Shown in pieces: positions 35,771-43,399 of a DNA stretch of 64,000 nucleotides. Origin of the DNA: Desulfovibrio inopinatus DSM 10711 (lineage in GTDB: Bacteria > Desulfobacterota > Desulfovibrionia > Desulfovibrionales > Desulfovibrionaceae); the NCBI RefSeq assembly GCF_000429305.1, contig NZ_AUBP01000021.1, positions 105,326 through 169,325 on the forward strand, in the 5' to 3' direction. How positions within the stretch are numbered: the first letter of the stretch is position 1; each line of letters begins with the position of its first letter. The notes beneath the pieces are model-generated. The model saw only the letters and a program-made list of their open reading frames with translations, had not been told where the DNA came from and did not search any database. The position numbers and the translations under genes were made by a program.

Positions 35771-36985
35771 ATGTGGCAAAAGGTTCTCAATTCACTTGCT
35801 GATCTCGGTATACGTCTTCAAATGCGCACAGTATTTCTTATGGGAATATTTATCCCGCCAACTATTATTCTCATTTTTCTTGAAGAAGTACCGACGCATG
35901 CGGTGAGTTCTGGTATTGTGATGTATCTTTCTCTATGGATACTTCTTTTTATCCCATTTAGTAACGGATTCGAAAAAGTTGTTGCACTTCATAATATCAA
36001 TCAATGCAATACATTTTGTCGTAGCCTTCAAGAAGGACGTGGAGTCAATAGTATTCATCTTCCACCTGAGAAAGGTTCTGAAAATGATTTCATTCGATTG
36101 AAGCGGAATATGTATTGGATGGGGCGAGCGTTGGTCGATCGTGAAGAGCGTATTGCAGGGATGCTGACTGAAATTGAAGAAGCTCAACAACAGATTCTTG
36201 ATAGCATCGAATATGCCAGCGCCATTCAACACCAAATGCAAGTTCAGACAGAGCAATTGCCTGACTATGTCCAGGCCGGTGCAATTCTTTGGCAGCCACG
36301 AGATGTTGTTGGCGGTGATTCGTATTGGTTGTGTAGGACGGAACATGGTGTTTTTGTAGGTGTTTTTGATTGTACTGGACATGGAGTACCCGGAGCGTTC
36401 ATCACGCTTATTGTCCACAGCATGCTAGAGAACATGGATATTGAATCTTTGGAAGGGAAACCAGGCCAAGTGCTTGGGGAACTGAATAGAAGAGTGAAGG
36501 TATTCCTCGGGCAACATGATGAGTCCGTTTCTCGAGGAAAACGATCAAACGATGGTTTGGAAATGGGGTTATGCTGGTTCTGTGATGGTGACAGCAATCT
36601 CCGATACGCTGGAGCCGGTATTAGCATGTACCTTGTCTCTAAAGATGAGACGAGACATATCAAACCCCGCAAGGTTGGCATTGGATATCGCGAAGTTCCC
36701 ATAGAATATGACTATACTGAGCATGAAGTCTCTATTGGAGACGCTATAGGGCTATATATGTCTACCGATGGTCTTTTTGATCAAATTGGAGGAGACAAAG
36801 GACTTCCTTTTGGAAAGAAGCGTTTTCTTCAGTGTTTGAGAGAAAATAGTCAATTATCGTTCGATGATCAGCTTGCCAATTTATGGACACTGTTTGAAGC
36901 ATTCCGAGGCAATCATGTTCGGAGAGACGATGTCACTGTTATGGGATTTTCGCCGACGATAAGCCCAGAAAGGAAGCCTGTATGA
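35771..36985 (+). CDS. siaA: SiaA-like membrane PP2C/SpoIIE-type phosphatase
   Basis: 404 residues from ATG 35771, which has GGAGG nine bases upstream; the frame is open to a TTG at 35621 but without a site. Two transmembrane helices (about 20-60) and a HAMP-like stretch lead to a coiled segment and a PPM phosphatase domain (about 170-400). Metal-binding residues are intact: DVVGGDSYW, VFDCTGHGVPGA, YMSTDGLFDQ and RRDDVTV. In Pseudomonas, SiaA dephosphorylates SiaC and so allows activation of the cyclase SiaD. The neighbours siaB-, siaC- and siaD-like genes support the same role; feoB intervenes and its ATG overlaps this stop. Confidence 0.87.
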   Translation: MWQKVLNSLADLGIRLQMRTVFLMGIFIPPTIILIFLEEVPTHAVSSGIVMYLSLWILLFIPFSNGFEKVVALHNINQCNTFCRSLQEGRGVNSIHLPPEKGSENDFIRLKRNMYWMGRALVDREERIAGMLTEIEEAQQQILDSIEYASAIQHQMQVQTEQLPDYVQAGAILWQPRDVVGGDSYWLCRTEHGVFVGVFDCTGHGVPGAFITLIVHSMLENMDIESLEGKPGQVLGELNRRVKVFLGQHDESVSRGKRSNDGLEMGLCWFCDGDSNLRYAGAGISMYLVSKDETRHIKPRKVGIGYREVPIEYDYTEHEVSIGDAIGLYMSTDGLFDQIGGDKGLPFGKKRFLQCLRENSQLSFDDQLANLWTLFEAFRGNHVRRDDVTVMGFSPTISPERKPV

Positions 36986-39579
36986 AGACTGACTCTGTAG
37001 TACACCCCACGAATGCATTGGAAGAACAAAACGCTGCTCCTACGAAAGCATACATGCTTATTGCACTCGCAGGACAGCAAAATGCCGGGAAGTCGACTAT
37101 ATTCAACATGTTGACAGGAGCGACACAGTATGTCGCCAACTATCCAGGCGTCACCGTTGAAAAAAAATCAGGTCGGTATAAAGATGGTGAAATACGTGTC
37201 GAAGTTGTCGATTTACCCGGTACGTATAGTTTAACATCGTTTTCACTCGAAGAACGTGTTGCAAGAGACTTTTTATTACAAGATAAACCCGACTGCATTG
37301 TCAATGTCTTAGATGCTTCGAATCTTTCACGAAGTCTTATGTTTACAATACAAGCTCTTGAGCTGGGTCAGCCCATGGTCTTGGGTTTGAATATGATGGA
37401 TGTTGCCACAGCACATGGCATGCATATTGATGTCGAGAAGTTGTCGCGCACTTTGGAAGTTCCGGTTATTCCACTGGTTGGTCGAAAAAATAAGGGACGT
37501 ACAGAGCTCGTTGAAGCAATCCGACATTGTAGCACAACGCCACAAAGCCGTTCGCGTTCTCCGTTACTGTATGGAGATCTGGAGAAATATATTGAAAGTA
37601 TTGAGGCCACAATACGGGAAGCTTCTCGCTTGGAGGCAAGCTATCCAATACGTTGGGTAGCCATCAAGCTCTTGGAAGGTGATCAACGTGTTGTTGAAAT
37701 GATTCGCACGGAGCATCCGGATGGAGAAGCAATTTTGGATATGGTTCAGGCTCATGCTACAGAGTTTGAAAAATATCATGCACTTACGACGTCGGATCAT
37801 ATTTTAACCTACCGGCATGCCAAAGCTCAAGAAATTGCACGCGCAAGCATACAGCAACCCTCCACAGGGAAAGCAAGCCTGTCCGAACGGATCGATCGGG
37901 TCGTATTAAATCGTATTTTGGCCCCGGTTTTTCTCGTGCTGACGGTATATTGTATTTATCAGATTTCCATTGTTCAGGGATATGAGCTTACCAAATACAC
38001 ATGGCCGTATCTTGCAACGTTTCGCAGCCTTGTTGCGGATATTCTCCCTATACCAGGATTGGTGGAAGACGGAATCCTTCGTTCTCTTGTTCTATGGTGC
38101 GTAGACAGCGCCAATACATTGCTCAATTATGTGCCGATCTTTTTTATTCTTTTTGCGCTCATCGCTCTCTTAGAAGATTCCGGCTATATGGCGCGCATTG
38201 CATTCGTTCTCGACCGAATCTTTCAACGCTTCGGGTTACATGGGCAAAGTACATTACCTTATATTCTTGGTGGTGTTTTTGCGGGAGGGTGCGCAGTTCC
38301 CGGTATTATGGCAACAAAAGGTATTCCTGACGATCGCGCCCGTATGGCGACCATTCTTACCGTTCCGTATATGAATTGTCTCGCCAAAGTTCCACTCTAT
38401 ACTTTGTTGGTCAATATCTTCTTTGCTGGTCAAAAGAGCTATGCTCTTTTTTTTATCTCCACTATAACTATTATTATGGCTCTCATAATTGCCTGGGTTT
38501 TGACCAATACAGTTTTGAAAAGTAAAGAACAAGCTCCATTTGTTATGGAGATGCCCACGTACCACTTACCAACACTACGTGGTGTTACCACAAGGACATT
38601 CCAAAGGACTTGGGAATATCTGCAAAAGGTAGGTACTATTGTACTTGCAGTGAGTGTTTGTGTTTTTGCTCTTCTCCAATTTCCGAACCTTTCCGATGAC
38701 GTCATGCAAAAATATGAAAAAAAGATGCATGGAGCATTGGCTGTATTTCAAAGCACAATCAAAAATACACAATATGCGTCGTCCCTGGATAATACACATC
38801 AAGTGCTGTCCATGATGGATTATGCTAGTCGATTTAATGCAGCTCGACTTAACTCCGGTGGTGATATTCAAGGTGTTATGCAGCGTTTTGAAGAAGAGAA
38901 TCCAGTTTTCTTCAGTTTTTTAAAACCGGGCAAGAAAGATAAGGAAAGTCGGATTGTTGGAAAAGCAGCATCGTTGTTGCTTGTAAAGCGCAAAGAAGTT
39001 CAACGCCAGATAAAAGACGAGCGAATTCAGAATTCATTTTTTGGAAAAGTTGGGCGAGCTTTGGAGCCAATAACAAAATTTGCGGGTTTCGATTGGAAAA
39101 TTAACATTGCACTCATTAGTTCGTTTGCAGCTCGTGAGTCGAGTGTTGCCACTCTCGGTGTGCTTTTTGAGCAGGGAGCCAATGAAGGGGCAACATTGGA
39201 AGAACGAATGGGAACGCAAAGTGAAGCTTCAGGAATGACACCGCTTCATGCTTTAGCACTGATTCTTTTCTTTGCTCTTTATCCTCCATGTTTTGCCGCT
39301 ACTATTATGGTTAAAGTGCAAACTGGTTCATATAAATGGATGCTCTTTGCTATTGCTTTTCCTTGCGCAGTAGGGCTTTCTGTTGCGTCAGCTGTTTTTA
39401 GTCTTGGTAATTTCTTTCATGTTTCAGGTTTTACAATGATGCAAATTTTCTATGGAGTCGCGCTGTCTTTAGCACTATTCATTGGATTTTTCCCGCAGCT
39501 CTTGAAAAATATATCGGGCACTAATTCACAAGGTCCACGTCAAAATAATGATTCTTCGACGTTGATCACTCAATCTTGA
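36982..39579 (+). CDS. feoB: Ferrous iron transport protein B
   Basis: 865 residues, longer than the ~770 of E. coli FeoB. N-terminal G domain: G1 AGQQNAGKST, G3 DLPGTYSL, G4 NMMD; then the helical GDI-like region and a polytopic membrane part. Gate motifs are divergent: GGCAVPGIMATKG in place of the usual GCNVPAIMATR, and PYMNCLAKVPLY, keeping both Cys. An insertion of roughly 110 residues (about 580-690, charged, after QFPNLSDDV) precedes the second gate (ALEPITKFAGFDW, SSFAARESSVATLG). It moves Fe2+ inward across the inner membrane. The ATG overlaps the siaA-like stop (ATGA); the Fur box lies upstream and feoA is the last gene. Confidence 0.95.
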   Translation: MKTDSVVHPTNALEEQNAAPTKAYMLIALAGQQNAGKSTIFNMLTGATQYVANYPGVTVEKKSGRYKDGEIRVEVVDLPGTYSLTSFSLEERVARDFLLQDKPDCIVNVLDASNLSRSLMFTIQALELGQPMVLGLNMMDVATAHGMHIDVEKLSRTLEVPVIPLVGRKNKGRTELVEAIRHCSTTPQSRSRSPLLYGDLEKYIESIEATIREASRLEASYPIRWVAIKLLEGDQRVVEMIRTEHPDGEAILDMVQAHATEFEKYHALTTSDHILTYRHAKAQEIARASIQQPSTGKASLSERIDRVVLNRILAPVFLVLTVYCIYQISIVQGYELTKYTWPYLATFRSLVADILPIPGLVEDGILRSLVLWCVDSANTLLNYVPIFFILFALIALLEDSGYMARIAFVLDRIFQRFGLHGQSTLPYILGGVFAGGCAVPGIMATKGIPDDRARMATILTVPYMNCLAKVPLYTLLVNIFFAGQKSYALFFISTITIIMALIIAWVLTNTVLKSKEQAPFVMEMPTYHLPTLRGVTTRTFQRTWEYLQKVGTIVLAVSVCVFALLQFPNLSDDVMQKYEKKMHGALAVFQSTIKNTQYASSLDNTHQVLSMMDYASRFNAARLNSGGDIQGVMQRFEEENPVFFSFLKPGKKDKESRIVGKAASLLLVKRKEVQRQIKDERIQNSFFGKVGRALEPITKFAGFDWKINIALISSFAARESSVATLGVLFEQGANEGATLEERMGTQSEASGMTPLHALALILFFALYPPCFAATIMVKVQTGSYKWMLFAIAFPCAVGLSVASAVFSLGNFFHVSGFTMMQIFYGVALSLALFIGFFPQLLKNISGTNSQGPRQNNDSSTLITQS

Positions 39580-39597
39580 GCAATGAAGGAGTAATAG

Positions 39598-40194
39598 ATG
39601 ACTCAAAATTGTATTACAACATATCCAGCTGTGCTCCAAGGATTGCACGAATTTTATGAGTCACTCCAGGAAGAAGGCATCCTCTTCTGTTATAGCGGGC
39701 CGACAAACCAGGGCTTAGTTGAAGGTATTGGTGACATTCTTCGTCAACGTATGGCTGTTGAGGAAGCTGGAACATCTGAAGTACATGGTCTCTTTGCTAT
39801 TTTTATTGAGCAAATGCAGAATATACTGCACTATTCAGCTGAGACAACACCCCAAACAACAGATCAGTATTTTGATGAAATGCGTCACGGTGTCGTTGTC
39901 GTAGGAAGAGAACGAGAAGCAATGCGTCGTTTTTTTGTTATATGCGGCAACTATATTGAAAAGAGCAAAGGTCAAGTATTAGCAGAAAAGATCAATGCCA
40001 TGCGTTCTATGAACAAGGATGAACTGAAGGCATTGTACAAAGAAATGCGACGTCAAGATCCTACTACAGAAGATAGTAAAGGAGCTGGCTTAGGATTTCT
40101 TGAGATGGCTCGAAAAGCTAGTTGCCCTTTGGACTATTGTATTGCCAATGTTTCTGAAGAATTATCTTTTTTTTCCGTTAAGGCTGTGAGGTAG
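39598..40194 (+). CDS. siaB: SiaB-family protein kinase
   Basis: 198 residues of the SiaB family (GHKL-fold serine/threonine kinase). An N-box-like IFIEQMQNILHYS (about 65-77) and a glycine-rich lid DSKGAGLGFLEMARKAS (about 159-175) match ATP-binding elements. SiaB phosphorylates SiaC in Pseudomonas and so blocks its activation of the cyclase. GGAG lies six bases before the ATG. It follows feoB by 18 bases and precedes the siaC-like gene by four. Confidence 0.85.
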   Translation: MTQNCITTYPAVLQGLHEFYESLQEEGILFCYSGPTNQGLVEGIGDILRQRMAVEEAGTSEVHGLFAIFIEQMQNILHYSAETTPQTTDQYFDEMRHGVVVVGREREAMRRFFVICGNYIEKSKGQVLAEKINAMRSMNKDELKALYKEMRRQDPTTEDSKGAGLGFLEMARKASCPLDYCIANVSEELSFFSVKAVR

Positions 40195-40198
40195 TTTC

Positions 40199-40588
40199 AT
40201 GCAGGATCTTGTCATACAGCCAACCAAATCCAGTCCTGAAGTTGTGTTTATTGCGGCCGATGGTCGGTTATCATTACGTGGAGAATCTTATCCCGAGCAT
40301 GCCGTTAAATTCTATGAACCTGTTTTGCAGTGGATCTCTTCATACCTTGCGACCGAGAGCGCTCCGCTGCAGTTGACCATGGATATTGTGTACTTCAATA
40401 GCTCCAGCTCAAAAATCCTCATGAATTTATTTGATATGCTTGAGGACGCAGCTGCCGATGGAAAAGATGTACACGTGGTGTGGCGTTATCATGAAGAAAA
40501 CGAGATAGCTGAGGAGTGCGGAGAGGAATTCAAGGAAGAAACACAATTCTTGCGCTTTGAACTTCAATCCTATGGGGATAAAGGGTAA
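40199..40588 (+). CDS. siaC: SiaC-like phosphoregulated partner protein (DUF1987)
   Basis: A 129-residue STAS-like protein. The DUF1987 hallmark around the phosphosite reads MDIVYFNSSSSK (about 61-72), where the usual Thr of FNTSS is Ser68. Other conserved parts are RGESYPEHAVKFYEPVLQWI and the ending FLRFELQS. In its unphosphorylated form SiaC binds and activates the SiaD cyclase. GAGGTAG lies just upstream. The TAA overlaps the ATG of the cyclase gene (TAATG), implying coupled, stoichiometric synthesis. Confidence 0.87.
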   Translation: MQDLVIQPTKSSPEVVFIAADGRLSLRGESYPEHAVKFYEPVLQWISSYLATESAPLQLTMDIVYFNSSSSKILMNLFDMLEDAAADGKDVHVVWRYHEENEIAEECGEEFKEETQFLRFELQSYGDKG

Positions 40589-41388
40589 TGAGCGCTTTTT
40601 CTCTTGGCTTTCACGAGGAAGAACGAGTTATTGCTCGTGCCAGGGCCTGTCTGGAGCAAGCCAGACAGGCCGGCGGTGTGAAGCAAGAAGATTTTGCGAG
40701 TTTGCTCGAAGAATATGAAAAACTTTTTCGGCAAAGCATGCGGCTCATCAAAATGGGGGATCGCATGCAGCAAAAACTTTCCGACCTCAATGAAACCTTG
40801 GAGCGCAAGCAGGAAGAATTGATACATTTGGCGGCTACGGATATGCTGACAGGACTCATCAATCGTCGAGCGTTCATGGATTTGGCCAATCAAGCTCTCT
40901 CAATCGCCAAGCGACATAATAAACCTCTCTCACTTTTTCTTCTCGATATTGATCATTTTAAACGAATCAATGATGTTTACGGTCATGACATTGGCGATCT
41001 CGCGCTCAAGCATGTCGCATGTACTGGGAACAACGCCTTGCGTGCCGAAGATGTTTTTGCGCGATTTGGTGGAGAGGAATTTGTTGCGTTAGTCCCCATG
41101 ACGACTCCAGAACGAGCTCTTTACGTCGCAGAACGGATGCGGCGTTCCATTGAGAATGATCATTTTGTAGCGAACGAAAAAAAAATATATTGCACTGCAA
41201 GTATTGGAATTTCATGTTTTGGGCAGCACGCACTGACTGTCGACCAACTATTGAAGTCTGCAGATGAGGCCCTTTATGCAGCCAAGTCTAAAGGAAGAAA
41301 TTGTGTCATTATTCATCCTTCTTGTGATATGATGAACGTTTACTTCTCTCGATATCACAAAGGACCGGAGGCCTCTCATGCTATATGA
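40588..41388 (+). CDS. siaD: SiaD-like diguanylate cyclase
   Basis: 266 residues with no membrane segment. An N-terminal coiled coil (about 15-85; LLEEYEKLFRQSMRLIKMGDRMQQKLSDL), the probable SiaC-binding stalk as in SiaD, leads to a GGDEF domain (about 88-245). DMLTGLINRR and FGGEEF are intact, and RAED five residues before GGEEF is a feedback I-site. It would make c-di-GMP when bound by unphosphorylated SiaC. Comparative genomics of Desulfovibrio has described a Fur-regulated GGDEF gene next to feo genes (from memory), which may correspond. Confidence 0.88.
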   Translation: MSAFSLGFHEEERVIARARACLEQARQAGGVKQEDFASLLEEYEKLFRQSMRLIKMGDRMQQKLSDLNETLERKQEELIHLAATDMLTGLINRRAFMDLANQALSIAKRHNKPLSLFLLDIDHFKRINDVYGHDIGDLALKHVACTGNNALRAEDVFARFGGEEFVALVPMTTPERALYVAERMRRSIENDHFVANEKKIYCTASIGISCFGQHALTVDQLLKSADEALYAAKSKGRNCVIIHPSCDMMNVYFSRYHKGPEASHAI

Positions 41389-42496
41389 TCCGTGTGTTAT
41401 GCGTGAAATCAGTCTTCAACAAGCTGACCTTAAAGTCGAACGATATATTGGTGATGACCTTCTTCGTATTCTTCAAGATCTGTTGTCTAATCAACAACAG
41501 CTCCATCAGCAAGTTAAGCAACAAGTACTGTGTTCAACAACTGATTCAACGCTACAACTGGAACGAGCTCTTGATGTTCATGACAGCTTAATTGAACAAT
41601 TCAAAAGTGCTGCATTGCAAATGCGTGCTTCCAACTTTACTAAGCTTTTCAGGCAAATGAAAGCGTTGGCCATGGATATGTCCAGGCGATTGGATAAATG
41701 TTTGGATATTACTCTCGAAGGTTCGGATGTTGTTGTGGATGTTGCTTTGATAGAAGCACTCGAAGGTCCTTTGGCGCACATGGTTCGTAATGCTGTTGAA
41801 TACTGCATTGAGTCACCAAATGAGCGTCTGGCAGCTGGAAAAATCAAGAAAGGGATGTTGACTATTGTAGCGACATGTCAACGTGGTTATGTAAGTGTAG
41901 AGGTTCATGATGATGGGGTGGGACCGGCGGCATTAACTTCATCATCTGATGGAACAGTATGTTTTCCTGTTTCAGGCTTGCAATGCGTTAAGCATACGAT
42001 GAAGGATCTTCATGGTTCTTTTTCGATAGAGGAGAGAATACAAGGTGGAAGTGTTGCGAAATGCTCTTTGCCCCTCCCGTTCCAGTTTCTTAATGGTGTT
42101 GTCTTTCGAAGCGGCAAACATCATCTTGTCATTCCTGCGGAGGCAATAGAGCGTATTCAACCGATCTATCCGGAACAACGTGTAAAAATGGACCGCTGCG
42201 AGGTGTTGTTTTGCCATCAAAAAACAATACCATTTCTTGATTTAGGAAAGATATTCATTGAGTCCGATCACATTGCTTCTCATCCCAGCAAAGCCATCCT
42301 TGTCAAAACATCCACAGCTTCCGTTGCTCTTGGTGTGAACGATATTCATGGGCGATATCGAGGTGCTCTTTCTCCCATGCCTGCATGCTGTTCCTGGCAT
42401 CCGGCTTTGTCAGGCTGTGTGCTGCTGAGTGAAGGGATGATCGGATTTGCATTAGATCTAGATATATTGGCGAGTACTTATCATGGAGAGGCATAA
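41378..42496 (+). CDS. CheA-like protein lacking the HPt domain (HATPase plus CheW domain)
   Basis: 372 residues, starting 11 bases before the end of siaD with GGAGG upstream. Residues 1-110 are helical and lack any phospho-acceptor H-box. A CheA-type ATPase domain follows: N-box PLAHMVRNAVEYCIESPNERLAAGK (residues 131-155), G1 EVHDDGVGP, but the lid region is short. A CheW/P5-like domain fills the C-terminus (LNGVVFRSGKHHLVIPAEAIERI to about 370). Without P1 it cannot relay phosphate in the usual way; it may be a kinase for a partner such as the SiaC-like protein, an array adaptor, or a scaffold. Part of the feo-sia run; 91 bases before feoA. Confidence 0.8.
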   Translation: MLYDPCVMREISLQQADLKVERYIGDDLLRILQDLLSNQQQLHQQVKQQVLCSTTDSTLQLERALDVHDSLIEQFKSAALQMRASNFTKLFRQMKALAMDMSRRLDKCLDITLEGSDVVVDVALIEALEGPLAHMVRNAVEYCIESPNERLAAGKIKKGMLTIVATCQRGYVSVEVHDDGVGPAALTSSSDGTVCFPVSGLQCVKHTMKDLHGSFSIEERIQGGSVAKCSLPLPFQFLNGVVFRSGKHHLVIPAEAIERIQPIYPEQRVKMDRCEVLFCHQKTIPFLDLGKIFIESDHIASHPSKAILVKTSTASVALGVNDIHGRYRGALSPMPACCSWHPALSGCVLLSEGMIGFALDLDILASTYHGEA

Positions 42497-42587
42497 GTAT
42501 GCGCAAAAGCCGGTGAGACGTTGAGTGTTTCGTGGTTGAGATTGATTTTTAATTTCAATTTTTTAAAAATCAGTGTTGGAGGTGAGT

Positions 42588-42887
42588 ATGCGTAAGCAAA
42601 GGAGAGCGGGGCAGTCTGGTAATGGTGGGAAACATCAAGATTGGAGAGAATCAGATTCCATTTTCGCGCTGCATCAAGCTCCCCATGGTCGATGCTGCCG
42701 AGTAAAACGACATCGTGCATTGGGGGCAGTACGGCAGCGTTTGCTAGATCTCGGATTCGTTCCTAATGCTGAAGTGGAAATTATTCGTGTTGCGACCTTA
42801 GGAGATCCTATAGAGGTGCGGATAGGAAGTTATTTTGTGGCACTGCGTAAGGAAGAAGCGGAACGTATTGAGGTTGAAATCAATTAA
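42588..42887 (+). CDS. feoA: Ferrous iron transport protein A
   Basis: 99 residues. After a basic, Gln/Gly-rich 30-residue extension comes the FeoA SH3-like fold: LHQAPHGRCCRVKRHRALGAVRQRLLDLGFVPNAEVEIIRVATLGDPIEVRIGSYFVALRKEEAERIEVE, of which the segments RLLDLGFVPNAEV and GDPIEVRIG are diagnostic. FeoA is a cytosolic partner of FeoB. GGAGGTGAGT directly precedes ATG 42588. It is the last gene of the Fur-box operon, 3 kb from feoB, which is unusual because feoA normally abuts feoB. Confidence 0.92.
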   Translation: MRKQRRAGQSGNGGKHQDWRESDSIFALHQAPHGRCCRVKRHRALGAVRQRLLDLGFVPNAEVEIIRVATLGDPIEVRIGSYFVALRKEEAERIEVEIN

Positions 42888-42938
42888 CTCTGAATTGTAT
42901 TTTGGGGAATATGACAGTCTGAAATATAGAGTAAATCA

Positions 42939-42988
42939 TCTTCATAACAACACAACGCCGTGTACACGGTGTTGTGTTGTTATGAAGA
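42939..42988. terminator. Near-perfect 50-bp palindrome between feoA and the rnr operon
   Basis: 25-base arms around 42963/42964 pair fully except one G-T. It sits between converging stops at 42887 and 42995. There is no T tract on either side, so it may act as a bidirectional terminator with Rho, or as a 3'-end stabiliser. Confidence 0.7.
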
Positions 42989-42994
42989 GATTGG

Positions 42995-43399
42995 TCACTC
43001 GCCCACATTTATCGGGTGTGTCAGACGATACGCCAAAGACAGGATAATTCCCAACATAAGAAATGCGCTGACAACAAAAAGTATACGGTAAAATGTCAGG
43101 TGATCCATTGTTGTTTTATAATTTTCATCAAGAGGATCGGTATAGAAGGCATTGCCAAACCGCTTGCGCATAGATGTTTTCAATCGATCATATTGAGCAA
43201 CTGTATCCTCTTCAAAGACGAATTGCTCATAACGAAATGACTTGTCCAATCCATTGACGAGGTGAAACGCCTGAAACAAACGAGACTGCGCCAATCGTTC
43301 CGGTGTCGGATAATCCTGCCAAAACGCCCAACCAAGTGCGAGCATGAAAATAACGCAGCTTGCGATGAACGGGCCGGTGATGCTCGCTTTTCTTCTCAT
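42995..43399 (-). CDS. Two-helix membrane protein of unknown function, coupled to rnr
   Basis: 134 residues with a transmembrane helix at each end (TGPFIASCVIFMLALGWAFW, about 8-27, and YRILFVVSAFLMLGIILSLAY, about 104-124) and a ~75-residue soluble, charged middle (PERLAQSRLFQAFHLVNGLDKSFRYEQ), presumably periplasmic. The ATG overlaps the rnr stop by four bases, so translation is coupled. I do not recognise the family. Confidence 0.7.
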   Translation of the reverse strand: MRRKASITGPFIASCVIFMLALGWAFWQDYPTPERLAQSRLFQAFHLVNGLDKSFRYEQFVFEEDTVAQYDRLKTSMRKRFGNAFYTDPLDENYKTTMDHLTFYRILFVVSAFLMLGIILSLAYRLTHPINVGE

